Source of the DNA: a virus | DNA: 48,595 bases | Direction: 5' to 3' (one strand) | IMG/VR virus record: IMGVR_UViG_3300031463_000011 | Span: 1-48,595 of that record | In this document: positions 41,201 to 48,212 of the stretch, in pieces | Position numbering within the stretch: the first letter of the stretch is position 1 | Layout of the letters: each line of letters begins with the position of its first letter | The notes under the pieces: model-generated | What the model was told of the DNA's origin: nothing | Seen by the model: only the letters and a program-made list of their open reading frames with translations | Databases searched by the model: none | Made by a program: the position numbers and the translations under genes

Positions 41201-42096
41201 TTGTTGTTAGCATTTTCTAATTGTTCAACGTTAGTATCGGTTAACGCTGAACTTGACCTGCGTTTGCCACGCCATTCAGCGTAAGTTAACAAACGCAAAA
41301 TCTTGTCTCTAGGTGGGTGTGGACAATATTCAATGAAATCAACTGTTTCTTTATAAACATTGAATAAGTCAGACGGGCTAAGGTTAGGTAAATCTTTAAC
41401 TTTTGTACCTATCTTACGCAGGAATTCATCCAAATACCATCTGTCTCTACCACCCCACAAACAAATTAATGCTGCATACACGAATACACCGCGGATTTTA
41501 TTTGGTACATCCCATTCTCTTTTATAAAAGAGCCGATTTGCTAGGTAGAGTTGTAAAATGCTGGCTGTTACACTTCCATATACTAAAATCGGCTCAAGCT
41601 CAAAATCTTCTTCTTCAACTAAATCGCCTATACCTAAAACAAATTCAGTTAATCGGTGTATTAAATGAGTTACTTGGTCGCGGCTATAAAATGCATTATG
41701 GATAACTTCATTAGGTAATACACGACAATACGATGTATGTGACGAAAATATCTCTTGTGGGTCTATTTGATTCAGGACATTTTCGTGTTCAGCTATTAAT
41801 CTATCTACAACATCACTTTCAGATACACGTATAGGTGTAACAAACCAAACGGGTGATTTAATACGAATTCGACCGACTTGAACTGTAGGCAGGCAATTTC
41901 TTTTAACAGGTGAATTAACTGGACAAAATTTTTCTTTAATGTACTCAAATTCTCTTACACGTTTAGCAAATTTGTTTGGCTCAATTACATCTTGTATAAA
42001 CAAAAAATGTGGCCAAGGCAGCCACATGTCATTAGAGTTACTTTTTGAATTATGGAGATAAAACTCCACTATACCTTCATACGTTTTTACTACCAT
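41191..42096 (-). CDS. Hypothetical protein, 301 residues
   Basis: Translation from the ATG at 42096 (MVVKTYEG) gives 301 residues; a TTG three codons earlier is possible. The protein is soluble with alternating strands and helices, contains WLPWPHFLFIQDVIEPNKFA near residue 25 and a Cys/Pro segment near 80, and ends in a polar Asn-rich tail. No motif or family is recognised. It precedes the MoxR-VWA pair and may be its third component or an unrelated host-takeover protein. Confidence 0.55.
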   Translation of the reverse strand: MVVKTYEGIVEFYLHNSKSNSNDMWLPWPHFLFIQDVIEPNKFAKRVREFEYIKEKFCPVNSPVKRNCLPTVQVGRIRIKSPVWFVTPIRVSESDVVDRLIAEHENVLNQIDPQEIFSSHTSYCRVLPNEVIHNAFYSRDQVTHLIHRLTEFVLGIGDLVEEEDFELEPILVYGSVTASILQLYLANRLFYKREWDVPNKIRGVFVYAALICLWGGRDRWYLDEFLRKIGTKVKDLPNLSPSDLFNVYKETVDFIEYCPHPPRDKILRLLTYAEWRGKRRSSSALTDTNVEQLENANNNVS

Positions 42097-42176
42097 ACGC
42101 GTCAATGTTTACCAGTCTGCGCCACTTAACTGGTCATTCTCGATTTATCCCGTGGCCGGATAAATAAAAATCAGCT

Positions 42177-42569
42177 TTAACGTGTTCGTGTACGGCAAAA
42201 CGTTGTAGTTAACGGGAAATAACCAATTAAATACCAAGTAACCTTACGTTTACCTACACGATACGGACTAAAACAATAGACTGACCCAACAAGTGCAGGT
42301 ATGTCATACCCACAAATCCGAGTTTTTTCACGTAGATACGCTAAAAATGGTACAGGTAATGTGCCGTAGATAGCCTTTGCTTTATGTTGAATAATTATCT
42401 GGCGTAACAGTTGCACAAATTCACGCATATCTTTTTTTCGTCGTATGTTATTACCAAGTGTAACCAACCGACTTATGGTTTCGTCATGGACAAGGTCATA
42501 ACCTTGTCTAGCTAATTGTTGTATTTCAGCCGTAGTTGGCCGTTCAATTGAATACCATATTGCAATCAT
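42177..42569 (-). CDS. Small protein paralogous to the gene at 43995
   Basis: The ATG at 42569 lies just after the upstream stop. The 130-residue product starts MIAIWYSIERPTTAEIQQLA and contains AKAIYGTLPVPFL near residue 74, which aligns with QAIFGTFPVPVL of the protein at 43995; both begin AIW(Y/F). The C-terminal YLIGYFP matches FVGWLLP in the paralog. No motif of known function is seen. Duplication suggests the pair have related but diverged roles in early infection. Confidence 0.55.
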   Translation of the reverse strand: MIAIWYSIERPTTAEIQQLARQGYDLVHDETISRLVTLGNNIRRKKDMREFVQLLRQIIIQHKAKAIYGTLPVPFLAYLREKTRICGYDIPALVGSVYCFSPYRVGKRKVTWYLIGYFPLTTTFCRTRTR

Positions 42570-42570
42570 A

Positions 42571-43668
42571 TTAATCTTTATCAGTTTCAGGTGGTTTATA
42601 ATGGATTTTCCCGCCAACTGATTTTGCTTCAATCCCAATATTAGTTGCCCGAACTCGAATTGTACGGTGGTTTTTATGGCGGATATCAACCCAGCATGGT
42701 TGGTCTTTAAACTCTAAGATGAAAGATGCGTCTGGTGAGGCATAAATTGCTACAGGTGCAGGGTTAAATTCGCATGATTTAACTAAATCCGGCATATGAT
42801 TTAACTGAGTCTCTTTATCTTTAGGCTGGAATATGGCAGGGCCAAAGTATACATCGCCTTGGCGAGTGAAATGCAACGGTGGCACTATCGGGTTTTCTCG
42901 AACTAACGAAAAGCTCGGCCCTAAATCAGACAGTTTAATTTCCCATGCAAACCGTTTACCTGTACGTGTAACCCATTCAGCTTCAACACCCCAAAAACCG
43001 CCATCTACATCATCATACAACGGTACAGCATTAAACTGGCCTTTCCCGGACACTGTACCGGCAGCAATATAGTCACTTGACTTAAATTCGTCTCTATTAT
43101 CGGTCGAGTGCGCAAAATACCGTACAACTCTATACCACGCTGCCGATTTTGGTTCACGTTCAACACTGACTGATACTGCACCATAGGGTGTATCTACCAA
43201 CTTATAAAATGCTTGGTATTGCCTAAATGCGCGTGCACGCCAAAAGATAGGTTGTGTTTCAGGCGGGAACAACGGTGCAAATGCGTCTAATGCATCAATT
43301 AGGTCATTAAACGCATGTTGCGCATTGGCATATTCTTCAGGAAAATACCGTGTCCGTTGTGTATTACGTAATCTCAGAGCGCGGTACGCCTCGCGATACA
43401 ACGATATCGCTAGGCCTAAATCGGTCGAATTTTGCGGGTTTAATTTGCGTGCATATGCAGCTAATTGCTGCACATAATCGCTAATTGCACCGTTTAACAA
43501 TCTTTGGTCGAGTGAATCACTCTGTAAGAGGGCCTTTTCCGGCCCAATTGCCTTCATGATACGTAAAGGCTCATCAACTTGGTTTAAGACACTTAAAAAA
43601 AGAGCCGTTCTTTCAAACGGCTCAATACGGACATTACTCATATTATTACTCATACTCTCACTACTCAT
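42571..43668 (-). CDS. Hypothetical protein, 365 residues
   Basis: I use the ATG at 43668 (MSSESMSNN), outside the upstream gene; an ATG at 43728 would overlap it. The N-terminal half is helical and Arg/Ala-rich (ALRLRNTQRTRYFPEEYANAQ), the C-terminal half is strand-rich with WKVLE-like segments (KFEFKDQPCWVDIRHKNH-style) that look like an OB or beta-sandwich domain. No motif recognised. Its stop is followed after 1 bp by the next gene's ATG. Unknown early protein. Confidence 0.5.
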   Translation of the reverse strand: MSSESMSNNMSNVRIEPFERTALFLSVLNQVDEPLRIMKAIGPEKALLQSDSLDQRLLNGAISDYVQQLAAYARKLNPQNSTDLGLAISLYREAYRALRLRNTQRTRYFPEEYANAQHAFNDLIDALDAFAPLFPPETQPIFWRARAFRQYQAFYKLVDTPYGAVSVSVEREPKSAAWYRVVRYFAHSTDNRDEFKSSDYIAAGTVSGKGQFNAVPLYDDVDGGFWGVEAEWVTRTGKRFAWEIKLSDLGPSFSLVRENPIVPPLHFTRQGDVYFGPAIFQPKDKETQLNHMPDLVKSCEFNPAPVAIYASPDASFILEFKDQPCWVDIRHKNHRTIRVRATNIGIEAKSVGGKIHYKPPETDKD

Positions 43669-43682
43669 AGCTTTTTCGGGTT

Positions 43683-43871
43683 TCAGGTTTCGGGTTGATT
43701 TGGTTTCTTTACCCAGCCAGGTTGCCATCCAGCTAGGGCCGCTAAATCCAACACTGTACGTCTACCGACACCACGTAAACGTAACAACCGTTTTACAATT
43801 TGCTCGACCTCATCTGAGGTCTGGCATTTCTCAAATTCTTTCACGTAATGCACAACTAACTCAAATTTCAT
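43683..43871 (-). CDS. Small helix-hairpin-helix protein, second copy
   Basis: The 62-residue protein has RLLRLRGVGRRTVLDLAALAGW, a helix-hairpin-helix motif with Gly-x-Gly hairpin, and ends with GWVKKP, similar to the RNGWDSVWIKP of the protein at 35488. It probably binds DNA non-specifically. The ATG follows AAGGAAAAGGAT. An intrinsic terminator and a hairpin lie upstream. Confidence 0.65.
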   Translation of the reverse strand: MKFELVVHYVKEFEKCQTSDEVEQIVKRLLRLRGVGRRTVLDLAALAGWQPGWVKKPNQPET

Positions 43872-43890
43872 AACATCCTTTTCCTTTTTC

Positions 43891-43917
43891 TCCGCCCTTG
43901 CGCCACATCAAGGCGGA
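43891..43917 (-). other. Leader hairpin of the small HhH gene
   Basis: Bases 43891-43900 pair with 43909-43917 (tccgcc-ttg with caa-ggcgga, one bulged c) giving a 9-bp hairpin 20 bases before the start of the HhH gene. Its role is not evident; a leader or processing element. Confidence 0.45.
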
Positions 43918-43945
43918 TATTTGCTCGATTTGCCGTGGCCGCCTT

Positions 43946-43982
43946 AAAAAAATTGCCGGACCCGTAGCTTGTACGGGTCGGC
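43946..43982 (-). terminator. Intrinsic terminator after gene 43995
   Basis: On the minus strand a GC-rich hairpin (43982-43955, gacccgt/acgggtc with gcc/ggc flanks) is followed by a run of seven T (43952-43946). This is a classical intrinsic terminator directly downstream of the leftward 43995 gene. Confidence 0.75.
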
Positions 43983-43994
43983 ATTGCGTTGTTA

Positions 43995-44348
43995 TTACAT
44001 CGGCAATAACCAGCCGACGAAAACCCAATCACGCTGCCAGGGCATGTAACATTCACACGCCCTGAACAGCTCGAACCCGTCCCTTTCAACCCGACGGGTC
44101 CCGTTACAAATGTGCCCTAAAACGGGCACCGGAAACGTCCCAAATATCGCTTGGGGCCGCGCATTTTCTATCATCCGGTTCATTATCCGAATGAACCGGT
44201 TGATTTCTTGCTTTGTCTTTGCCCTAGACGCCTCTAGGGCAAGGCGAGCAATGCCTTGGCTGTGTACAACAGCCAAGCCACGCTGCGCCAATTGCACCTT
44301 TTCGGTGTCAGTTGGCGCCGTTTGATTAAACCAAATAGCCTTGTTCAT
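43995..44348 (-). CDS. Small protein paralogous to the gene at 42177
   Basis: The 117-residue product starts MNKAIWFNQTAPTDTEKVQL and has the aligned ARPQAIFGTFPVPVLGHIC segment near residue 88. It follows an AAAGAAAGGAAAAAAG leader. A terminator lies downstream, so it forms its own transcription unit with the gene at 44427 upstream. The sequence is more GC-rich than most of the genome. Function unknown. Confidence 0.6.
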   Translation of the reverse strand: MNKAIWFNQTAPTDTEKVQLAQRGLAVVHSQGIARLALEASRAKTKQEINRFIRIMNRMIENARPQAIFGTFPVPVLGHICNGTRRVERDGFELFRACECYMPWQRDWVFVGWLLPM

Positions 44349-44377
44349 ACTTTTTTCCTTTCTTTTGAGTTTTAACC

Positions 44378-44421
44378 AAAAAAAATGCCTAGGCTAAGCC
44401 GTTGTAGCCTAGCCTAGGCAT
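44378..44421 (-). terminator. Intrinsic terminator after gene 44427
   Basis: On the minus strand a perfect 11-bp stem (44421-44411 with 44395-44385, atgcctaggct/agcctaggcat) is followed by eight T (44385-44378). It separates the 44427 gene from the 43995 gene. Confidence 0.8.
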
Positions 44422-44426
44422 GCATC

Positions 44427-44870
44427 CTATTGCTGCGCCGGCGCCGATTCAGCCGGTACGTCCGTTGCGGGCGGCTCAATGCCCGCAACCGTCCTCAAGA
44501 TTTGCCACTGTTCAGGCGTCAGCGACGCCCTGAGCAGCGCGCTCATCAAAACCTGCCGCTCATCTGCGGCAGGCTTGAGTGTAACGGTGACCCGCCCAGT
44601 GACTGTACGGCGAACTTTGACACAGCCGTACCCGTCGGCAACCAAGGCGGCTGTATATGCAGCCGCACGCCGGCCCAACTCACGCTCGAGCCGCGCGCGA
44701 ACATCCCGCGCCTTTTCGCCGTGTGCGCTCTTCAAGTCATTGCCATTCTTTGAGGCAATCGGTAATGGCCGGATCTCCACCGCCCTAACCTTGCCGGTCT
44801 TGTCTAGCACCTCACGGTGCTGGATGCCGTTCATGCCATCCACAAGTCTTTGCAACTGTTGTGTCTCCAT
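44427..44870 (-). CDS. GC-rich hypothetical protein, 147 residues
   Basis: The first gene of the leftward block. The product is charged and Arg/Ala-rich (ARLERELGRRAAAYTAALV near residue 60) with a strand-rich middle (CVKVRRTVTGRVTVTLKP) and a Pro/Ala C-terminus. Its codon and base composition are more GC-rich than neighbouring genes, suggesting recent acquisition or a different origin. An AAGAAAGGAAAAAG leader precedes the ATG, and a hairpin-rich leader plus a TATAAT box lie upstream. Family not recognised. Confidence 0.5.
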   Translation of the reverse strand: METQQLQRLVDGMNGIQHREVLDKTGKVRAVEIRPLPIASKNGNDLKSAHGEKARDVRARLERELGRRAAAYTAALVADGYGCVKVRRTVTGRVTVTLKPAADERQVLMSALLRASLTPEQWQILRTVAGIEPPATDVPAESAPAQQ

Positions 44871-44933
44871 CGACTTTTTCCTTTCTTATCTCCGTGTGCG
44901 GTCCGGGGATTTAACGGTTTTTAACTTTCTCCA

Positions 44934-44975
44934 GTCTAGCCCGCACCGCTAGACTGTGGGGAAAATCCTTTCCCC
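44934..44975 (-). other. Two leader hairpins upstream of gene 44427
   Basis: On the minus strand ggggaaa pairs with tttcccc (44958-44964 with 44969-44975), and gtctagc pairs with gctagac (44934-44940 with 44948-44954). They lie between the -10 box and the start codon, and may protect the 5' end or control translation of the first early gene. Confidence 0.5.
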
Positions 44976-44976
44976 T

Positions 44977-44982
44977 ATTATA
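44977..44982 (-). promoter_or_regulatory. Possible -10 box of the leftward early promoter
   Basis: A perfect TATAAT occurs on the minus strand at 44982-44977. No convincing TTGACA is found 17 bases upstream, so this is either a weak or activator-dependent promoter or a phage-specific one. It would start transcription near 44970 into the leader hairpins and the leftward block. Confidence 0.4.
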
Positions 44983-45109
44983 AACACCGTGATATCTAGT
45001 CCCTAACCCAAAATTAACATTGGCCTATCCATCCTTGCCTTGCCTTTCCTTGCCCTTGCCTTAAAACCTCATCCTTGCTTTCAATATTAATTTGCCCTAT
45101 CTTCAACCT

Positions 45110-45409
45110 ATGCCGAAATATCCGAAAGCTTATTACACAGCTTGCCAAATACAAAATATCCTAATGCAGAAAATTTCGGACCCGAGAACATCCGCGCTGG
45201 CAGTCGCTCAACTGAGCAGAGCTTGGAATGAAATAGAAGAACGAAAACGCATTTTAGCTGGTAAACCATTGCCTAAATCCGTTGATGTAACCAAGCTAAA
45301 AGAACAAAAACAAACCGCTAAACTCTTGGGTATACTCTACAACCCAACGCAAGCTGATTTAGGCCAGCCTGAAACAATAGATAGACTTGCGCCAGAGAAT
45401 GGTGACTAA
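45110..45409 (+). CDS. Small helical protein, possible terminase small subunit
   Basis: Translation from ATG 45110 (MPKYPKAYYTACQIQ) gives 99 residues, mostly helix with a basic middle (WNEIEERKRILAGKPLP). It is rightward while the gene to its left is leftward. Small terminases are often short helical DNA-binding proteins of this size, but the large terminase is far away and no HTH is clear. Other possibilities are a replication or regulatory protein next to the origin. The stop precedes the origin region. Confidence 0.35.
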   Translation: MPKYPKAYYTACQIQNILMQKISDPRTSALAVAQLSRAWNEIEERKRILAGKPLPKSVDVTKLKEQKQTAKLLGILYNPTQADLGQPETIDRLAPENGD

Positions 45410-45538
45410 CAAAAAACTTTGGGAACTCTAACCAAAAAAATCGTAAACGGACACCCCACGGGATATGGTCAGGCCCTGTGCGGCACCGTGCTTTGAATAA
45501 CACACCCACTTTTCACCGCGTCACAATTTCCCCGGCAC

Positions 45539-45595
45539 TGTCCATTTTTTAGACACCTCGGAATTCCGAGTTGTACATTTTTTAGACACCTCGGA
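45539..45595. promoter_or_regulatory. Palindromic element, composite copy 3 near the origin
   Basis: A tgtcc...gaca inverted repeat (45539-45555), then a near-complete palindrome cctcggaattccgag (45556-45570) with one mismatched flank, then a second tacattttttagaca plus cacctcgg half-unit (to about 45593). The arrangement is a direct repeat of the flank-plus-palindrome module seen at 12455 and 30523. It lies 13 bases before the DnaA boxes. Confidence 0.65.
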
Positions 45596-45607
45596 GAAAG
45601 CGTGGAT

Positions 45608-45649
45608 TGTGAATAAGTTGTGAATAAGCTGTGAATAACTTGTGAATAA
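45608..45649 (-). other. Four tandem DnaA boxes
   Basis: TTATTCACA on the minus strand (tgtgaataa on the plus strand) occurs at 45608-45616, 45619-45627, 45630-45638 and 45641-45649, exactly 11 bp apart. Each fits the DnaA-box consensus TTATNCACA. The 11-bp spacing puts them on one face of the helix. An AT-rich region follows directly, as expected for an origin opened by host DnaA. Confidence 0.8.
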
Positions 45650-45690
45650 CTTCCTCTCTATATATATAGAGATTACTCTAATATATAGAA

Positions 45691-45736
45691 TACTATGTAG
45701 TATAGATAACTCTACTATGTAGTATACTATGTAGTA
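45691..45736. repeat. AT-rich palindromic repeats beside the DnaA boxes
   Basis: Three copies of tactatgtagta (45691-45702, 45713-45724, 45725-45736), each with tacta/tagta arms. Together with ctctatatatatagag at 45655-45670 they form the low-melting part of the origin. They may bind an initiator or simply unwind. Confidence 0.6.
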
Positions 45737-45973
45737 GAGTAGACATAACTGTGAGGAATAGACTACTGAGAACAGCTATAGATATACTATAGGGTAAAGG
45801 TTATTATTATTATAGAGTAAGGAATAGAGAAAAGAAAAGTTAAGGAATCTGGTTAAATTGAAGATTACTTCAATGAAAGTTTTGGGGATTAGAGTTACAT
45901 AAGATTCAGGCGATGTAAGAATTGTTACATTAGGTGGCGAGGTAGTGAAAGTGAGGATAAGGCGAAAGAAGGT

Positions 45974-46441
45974 TTAGGTTAAGGCATAGTGATTTAGGTT
46001 TGGTGAAGGCTGATAGAGTTCGACTGGGATATCTAGGGAAGAGAGCAAGTTAAGCAAGATAGGCTGGAGGAGGTGCCAATTTAACTTACCGAGGCCGCAG
46101 CCGAGGGCTGGGACAGCTAATGAAGAGACATTCCAGAGTTTATAATTAGCGAGTAAGAACTGCAAGCCATTAACGATAGCATTTAAGTTTGCTGGATTAC
46201 GCCAATGGAATTTAGTTGGGAAGACGAGAATCCAGGGTAAGGACGTACGTTTATATAGGTAAGGCTGCCCGAGCTGTATTTGGTGCTGTGCACAACGCAA
46301 GCGATAATCATTGAACATATCTGGGAAACGTTTTTTAAACTCGCGTGCGATACCTTTACCCATGACACCGACACAATTGACTGGGTTAACCCAAGTTTGC
46401 GCATTAGAATTGAACAAGTTACCTGAGACAATTTTGACCAT
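45974..46441 (-). CDS. Macro-domain protein (DarG-like ADP-ribose binding or hydrolase)
   Basis: The 155-residue protein starts MVKIVSGNLFNSNAQTWVNPVNCVGVMGKGIA (residues 1-32), the macro-domain phosphate and ribose loop, with GKGIA conserved; WILVFPTKFHWRNPANL near 69 and VPALGCGLGKLNW near 108 complete the family pattern, closest in style to DarG-type macro domains. Such proteins bind or remove ADP-ribose, including from DNA. No ADP-ribosyltransferase (DarT) toxin is adjacent. It lies next to the origin and probably counters a host ADP-ribosylating defence or controls NAD-derived signals; the role is inference. Confidence 0.85.
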   Translation of the reverse strand: MVKIVSGNLFNSNAQTWVNPVNCVGVMGKGIAREFKKRFPDMFNDYRLRCAQHQIQLGQPYLYKRTSLPWILVFPTKFHWRNPANLNAIVNGLQFLLANYKLWNVSSLAVPALGCGLGKLNWHLLQPILLNLLSSLDIPVELYQPSPNLNHYALT

Positions 46442-46506
46442 ACAGGTAGGGCCTTTATTTGACTTAGGCGTAATTGGCGAGTGGCATTGTACAGGTTTAA
46501 ACGATT

Positions 46507-46812
46507 TTAACGTGTAACAACGGCTGCGATATAGTCATACGGGATAAGGAACAGGTTAGGCAGATCCAATTCATCTGTGATAGAGAAATCTGTAATGACA
46601 CGGTCACCGGGTTTAATTTCAGGTGAAACGGTAATAATTTTCTTTTTACGTTTAATGACGATTTTACTTGGGACAGCAACAACATCGAACACACGGCAAT
46701 GCCATGGTTTAAGGATTTTAGCTGCTGTAGGTAATTGGACAGCGCTAGCTTGATAGGGGTGCACAGGCTTGACTAAGACGAGGTTATTCAACATAGTTTT
46801 GATGTTAACCAT
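46507..46812 (-). CDS. GroES-like co-chaperonin
   Basis: Start ATG 46812 gives 101 residues; a TTG at 46830 is also possible. The pattern LVLVKPVHPYQASAVQLPT near residues 10-28, a long mobile-loop insertion, PEIKPGDRVITDF near 67-79 and YLIPYDYIAAVV-type C-terminus (LFLIPYDYIAAVVTR) matches the GroES/Hsp10 fold. Phage GroES homologues (gp31 type) help the host GroEL fold capsid proteins. The basic KRKKK run sits where the mobile loop or dome would be. Divergent to 46822 by only 9 bp. Confidence 0.65.
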   Translation of the reverse strand: MVNIKTMLNNLVLVKPVHPYQASAVQLPTAAKILKPWHCRVFDVVAVPSKIVIKRKKKIITVSPEIKPGDRVITDFSITDELDLPNLFLIPYDYIAAVVTR

Positions 46813-46821
46813 AGTTAGATT

Positions 46822-47559
46822 ATGGCGCAATTAGCTAGTCACGACAAGCAGATACCGAACGGATTTTTCTTTGTTCAACCTGAGATAAACTGGGATTCAC
46901 GTAATGTTATAGGTCGGTATCCGAGCTGGAACACATTAGTTGAAGCGGTATTAAACATGCGTAGGAGTAATCCGGCAATAACAACTCAATACGGTTGGTC
47001 AACTGACCGTGCGTCAATTGAAGCTGAGATAGACAGATTTTTAACACGTGTTTGTATAAGCATGGGTTGGACAAGTTATGTAATTGGGTTAAGTAACAAC
47101 GAACAGTTACCTGATATAACAGAAGCAAAAAAAGCATTAGGCCTGTCACAGTTAAGCGCGCAACTCGCTGCTGTGGCGGGCCGAGTTAAAACGATTTGGC
47201 AAGGTGCAAAAGTATTAACTGACTGGTTAAACAGTGGTACAGAACCAGTAACAGTTGATATAGCAAATGCACGTGCATTAAAGTGTGTAACCTGTAAATA
47301 TAACGGTAAAGGCGATTTTAGTCGTTGGTTTACACAACCTGCAAGTGACTTAATTAAAAAACAGATTGAACAGGGTCAAGGATACGGTTTACACACAGAT
47401 TACGATAATGACCTTAACATATGCGAACTATGTTTATGTCCATTAAAACTTAAGGTACATACACCTGCAGAATACATTAAAGCAAGTTTAACTGATCAAT
47501 TAATTAAAGAACTTAAAACTAAAGCTGACTGGTGTTGGATATTAGACATATATCGGTAG
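46822..47559 (+). CDS. Cys-rich hypothetical protein, first gene of the glycosyltransferase cluster
   Basis: The 245-residue protein starts MAQLASHDKQIPNGFFFVQPE. Residues about 155-205 hold a CVTCKYN... CELCLCPLKLKVH cluster, likely one zinc site. The N-terminal half is helical. It precedes two glycosyltransferase-like genes in one direction, so it may be a partner or regulator of glycan modification, but no family is recognised. The TTATG start has no Shine-Dalgarno and lies 9 bp from the divergent GroES-like start, which is very tight. Confidence 0.55.
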   Translation: MAQLASHDKQIPNGFFFVQPEINWDSRNVIGRYPSWNTLVEAVLNMRRSNPAITTQYGWSTDRASIEAEIDRFLTRVCISMGWTSYVIGLSNNEQLPDITEAKKALGLSQLSAQLAAVAGRVKTIWQGAKVLTDWLNSGTEPVTVDIANARALKCVTCKYNGKGDFSRWFTQPASDLIKKQIEQGQGYGLHTDYDNDLNICELCLCPLKLKVHTPAEYIKASLTDQLIKELKTKADWCWILDIYR

Positions 47560-47567
47560 GGTAACAG

Positions 47568-48209
47568 ATGTTAACAGTTAATGTTGTATATGTATATCCT
47601 AACCTATTTCGATTTGAACGGTATGTACATCGGTTCGTACGAACATTTAAACAGTTTACACCAGGTAAAACTAAATTTTCTTTAGTAATAGTTGTTAATG
47701 GACTTGACCTATCAGAGAAACAAAAAGAGTTATTTGACGGGTTAAATCCAACCTTTATTAATCACGATAATTCAGGTAAAGACATAGGCGCCTTTATCGC
47801 TGCAGCAAATGCATTTTCAAATACAGCATTACAAGTTTGTTTCGGTACATACATACATTTTCACCAGCCGAATTGGTTAGATCGAATAACAGATGTATAT
47901 GCATCGTACGGGCCGGGCTTATACGGTTGTTGGAGTTATGCTGAACCGCGCTTACACATTCGTACGACAGCATTTTGGTTACCAGCACAATTACTGTTAA
48001 GTTATCCAAGTTATGTCAGTTCAAGTACACGGTACGAATTTGAACATGGTAAAAATTCAATCTTAACTTGGGTACATGATAAACTCGGGTTTAACAGTTA
48101 CATTGTAAGCTGGTCACGTACAGTTGATCCGTATATTGAACCGTATGCACCTAATCTAGATGATAGTTTAGTGTGGGATCAATTTACAGCTAGAACACCT
48201 GCAAGGTAA
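47568..48209 (+). CDS. Glycosyltransferase-like protein
   Basis: The 213-residue protein begins MLTVNVVYVYPNLFRFERYV and continues with LVIVVNGLDLSEKQKELF, then HDNSGKDIGAFIAA near 72-85 and FGTYIHFHQPNWLDRI near 98-113, a pattern shared with the next gene (YFHSKG...). The GDIGAF-type motif replaces the DxD of GT-A enzymes. It is 8 bp after the Cys-rich gene and 3 bp before the wrapped glycosyltransferase gene. It probably acts in the cytoplasm on a phage or host glycan; acceptor unknown. Confidence 0.6.
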   Translation: MLTVNVVYVYPNLFRFERYVHRFVRTFKQFTPGKTKFSLVIVVNGLDLSEKQKELFDGLNPTFINHDNSGKDIGAFIAAANAFSNTALQVCFGTYIHFHQPNWLDRITDVYASYGPGLYGCWSYAEPRLHIRTTAFWLPAQLLLSYPSYVSSSTRYEFEHGKNSILTWVHDKLGFNSYIVSWSRTVDPYIEPYAPNLDDSLVWDQFTARTPAR

Positions 48210-48212
48210 CCA

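Larger units (their letters stand above)
45410..45973. other. Gene-free origin-like region
   Basis: The only stretch over 300 bases without a gene. From left to right it holds a GC-mixed part (45410-45540), the composite palindromic element (45539-45595), four DnaA boxes (45608-45649), an AT-rich region with short palindromes such as 45655-45670 and repeated tactatgtagta (45691-45736), and then a purine-rich plus strand to 45973. This layout is typical of a DnaA-dependent origin. No open reading frame of note was seen. Confidence 0.65.

Noticed and set aside
45110-45409. Confident terminase small subunit call
   Set aside because: Size and helical nature fit, but there is no clear HTH and it is far from the large subunit, so it is kept as a weak possibility.
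45849-45930. Short inverted repeats attgaag/cttcaat and tgtaa/ttaca in the origin region
   Set aside because: They are short and isolated, not repeated elsewhere, so no specific function is claimed.
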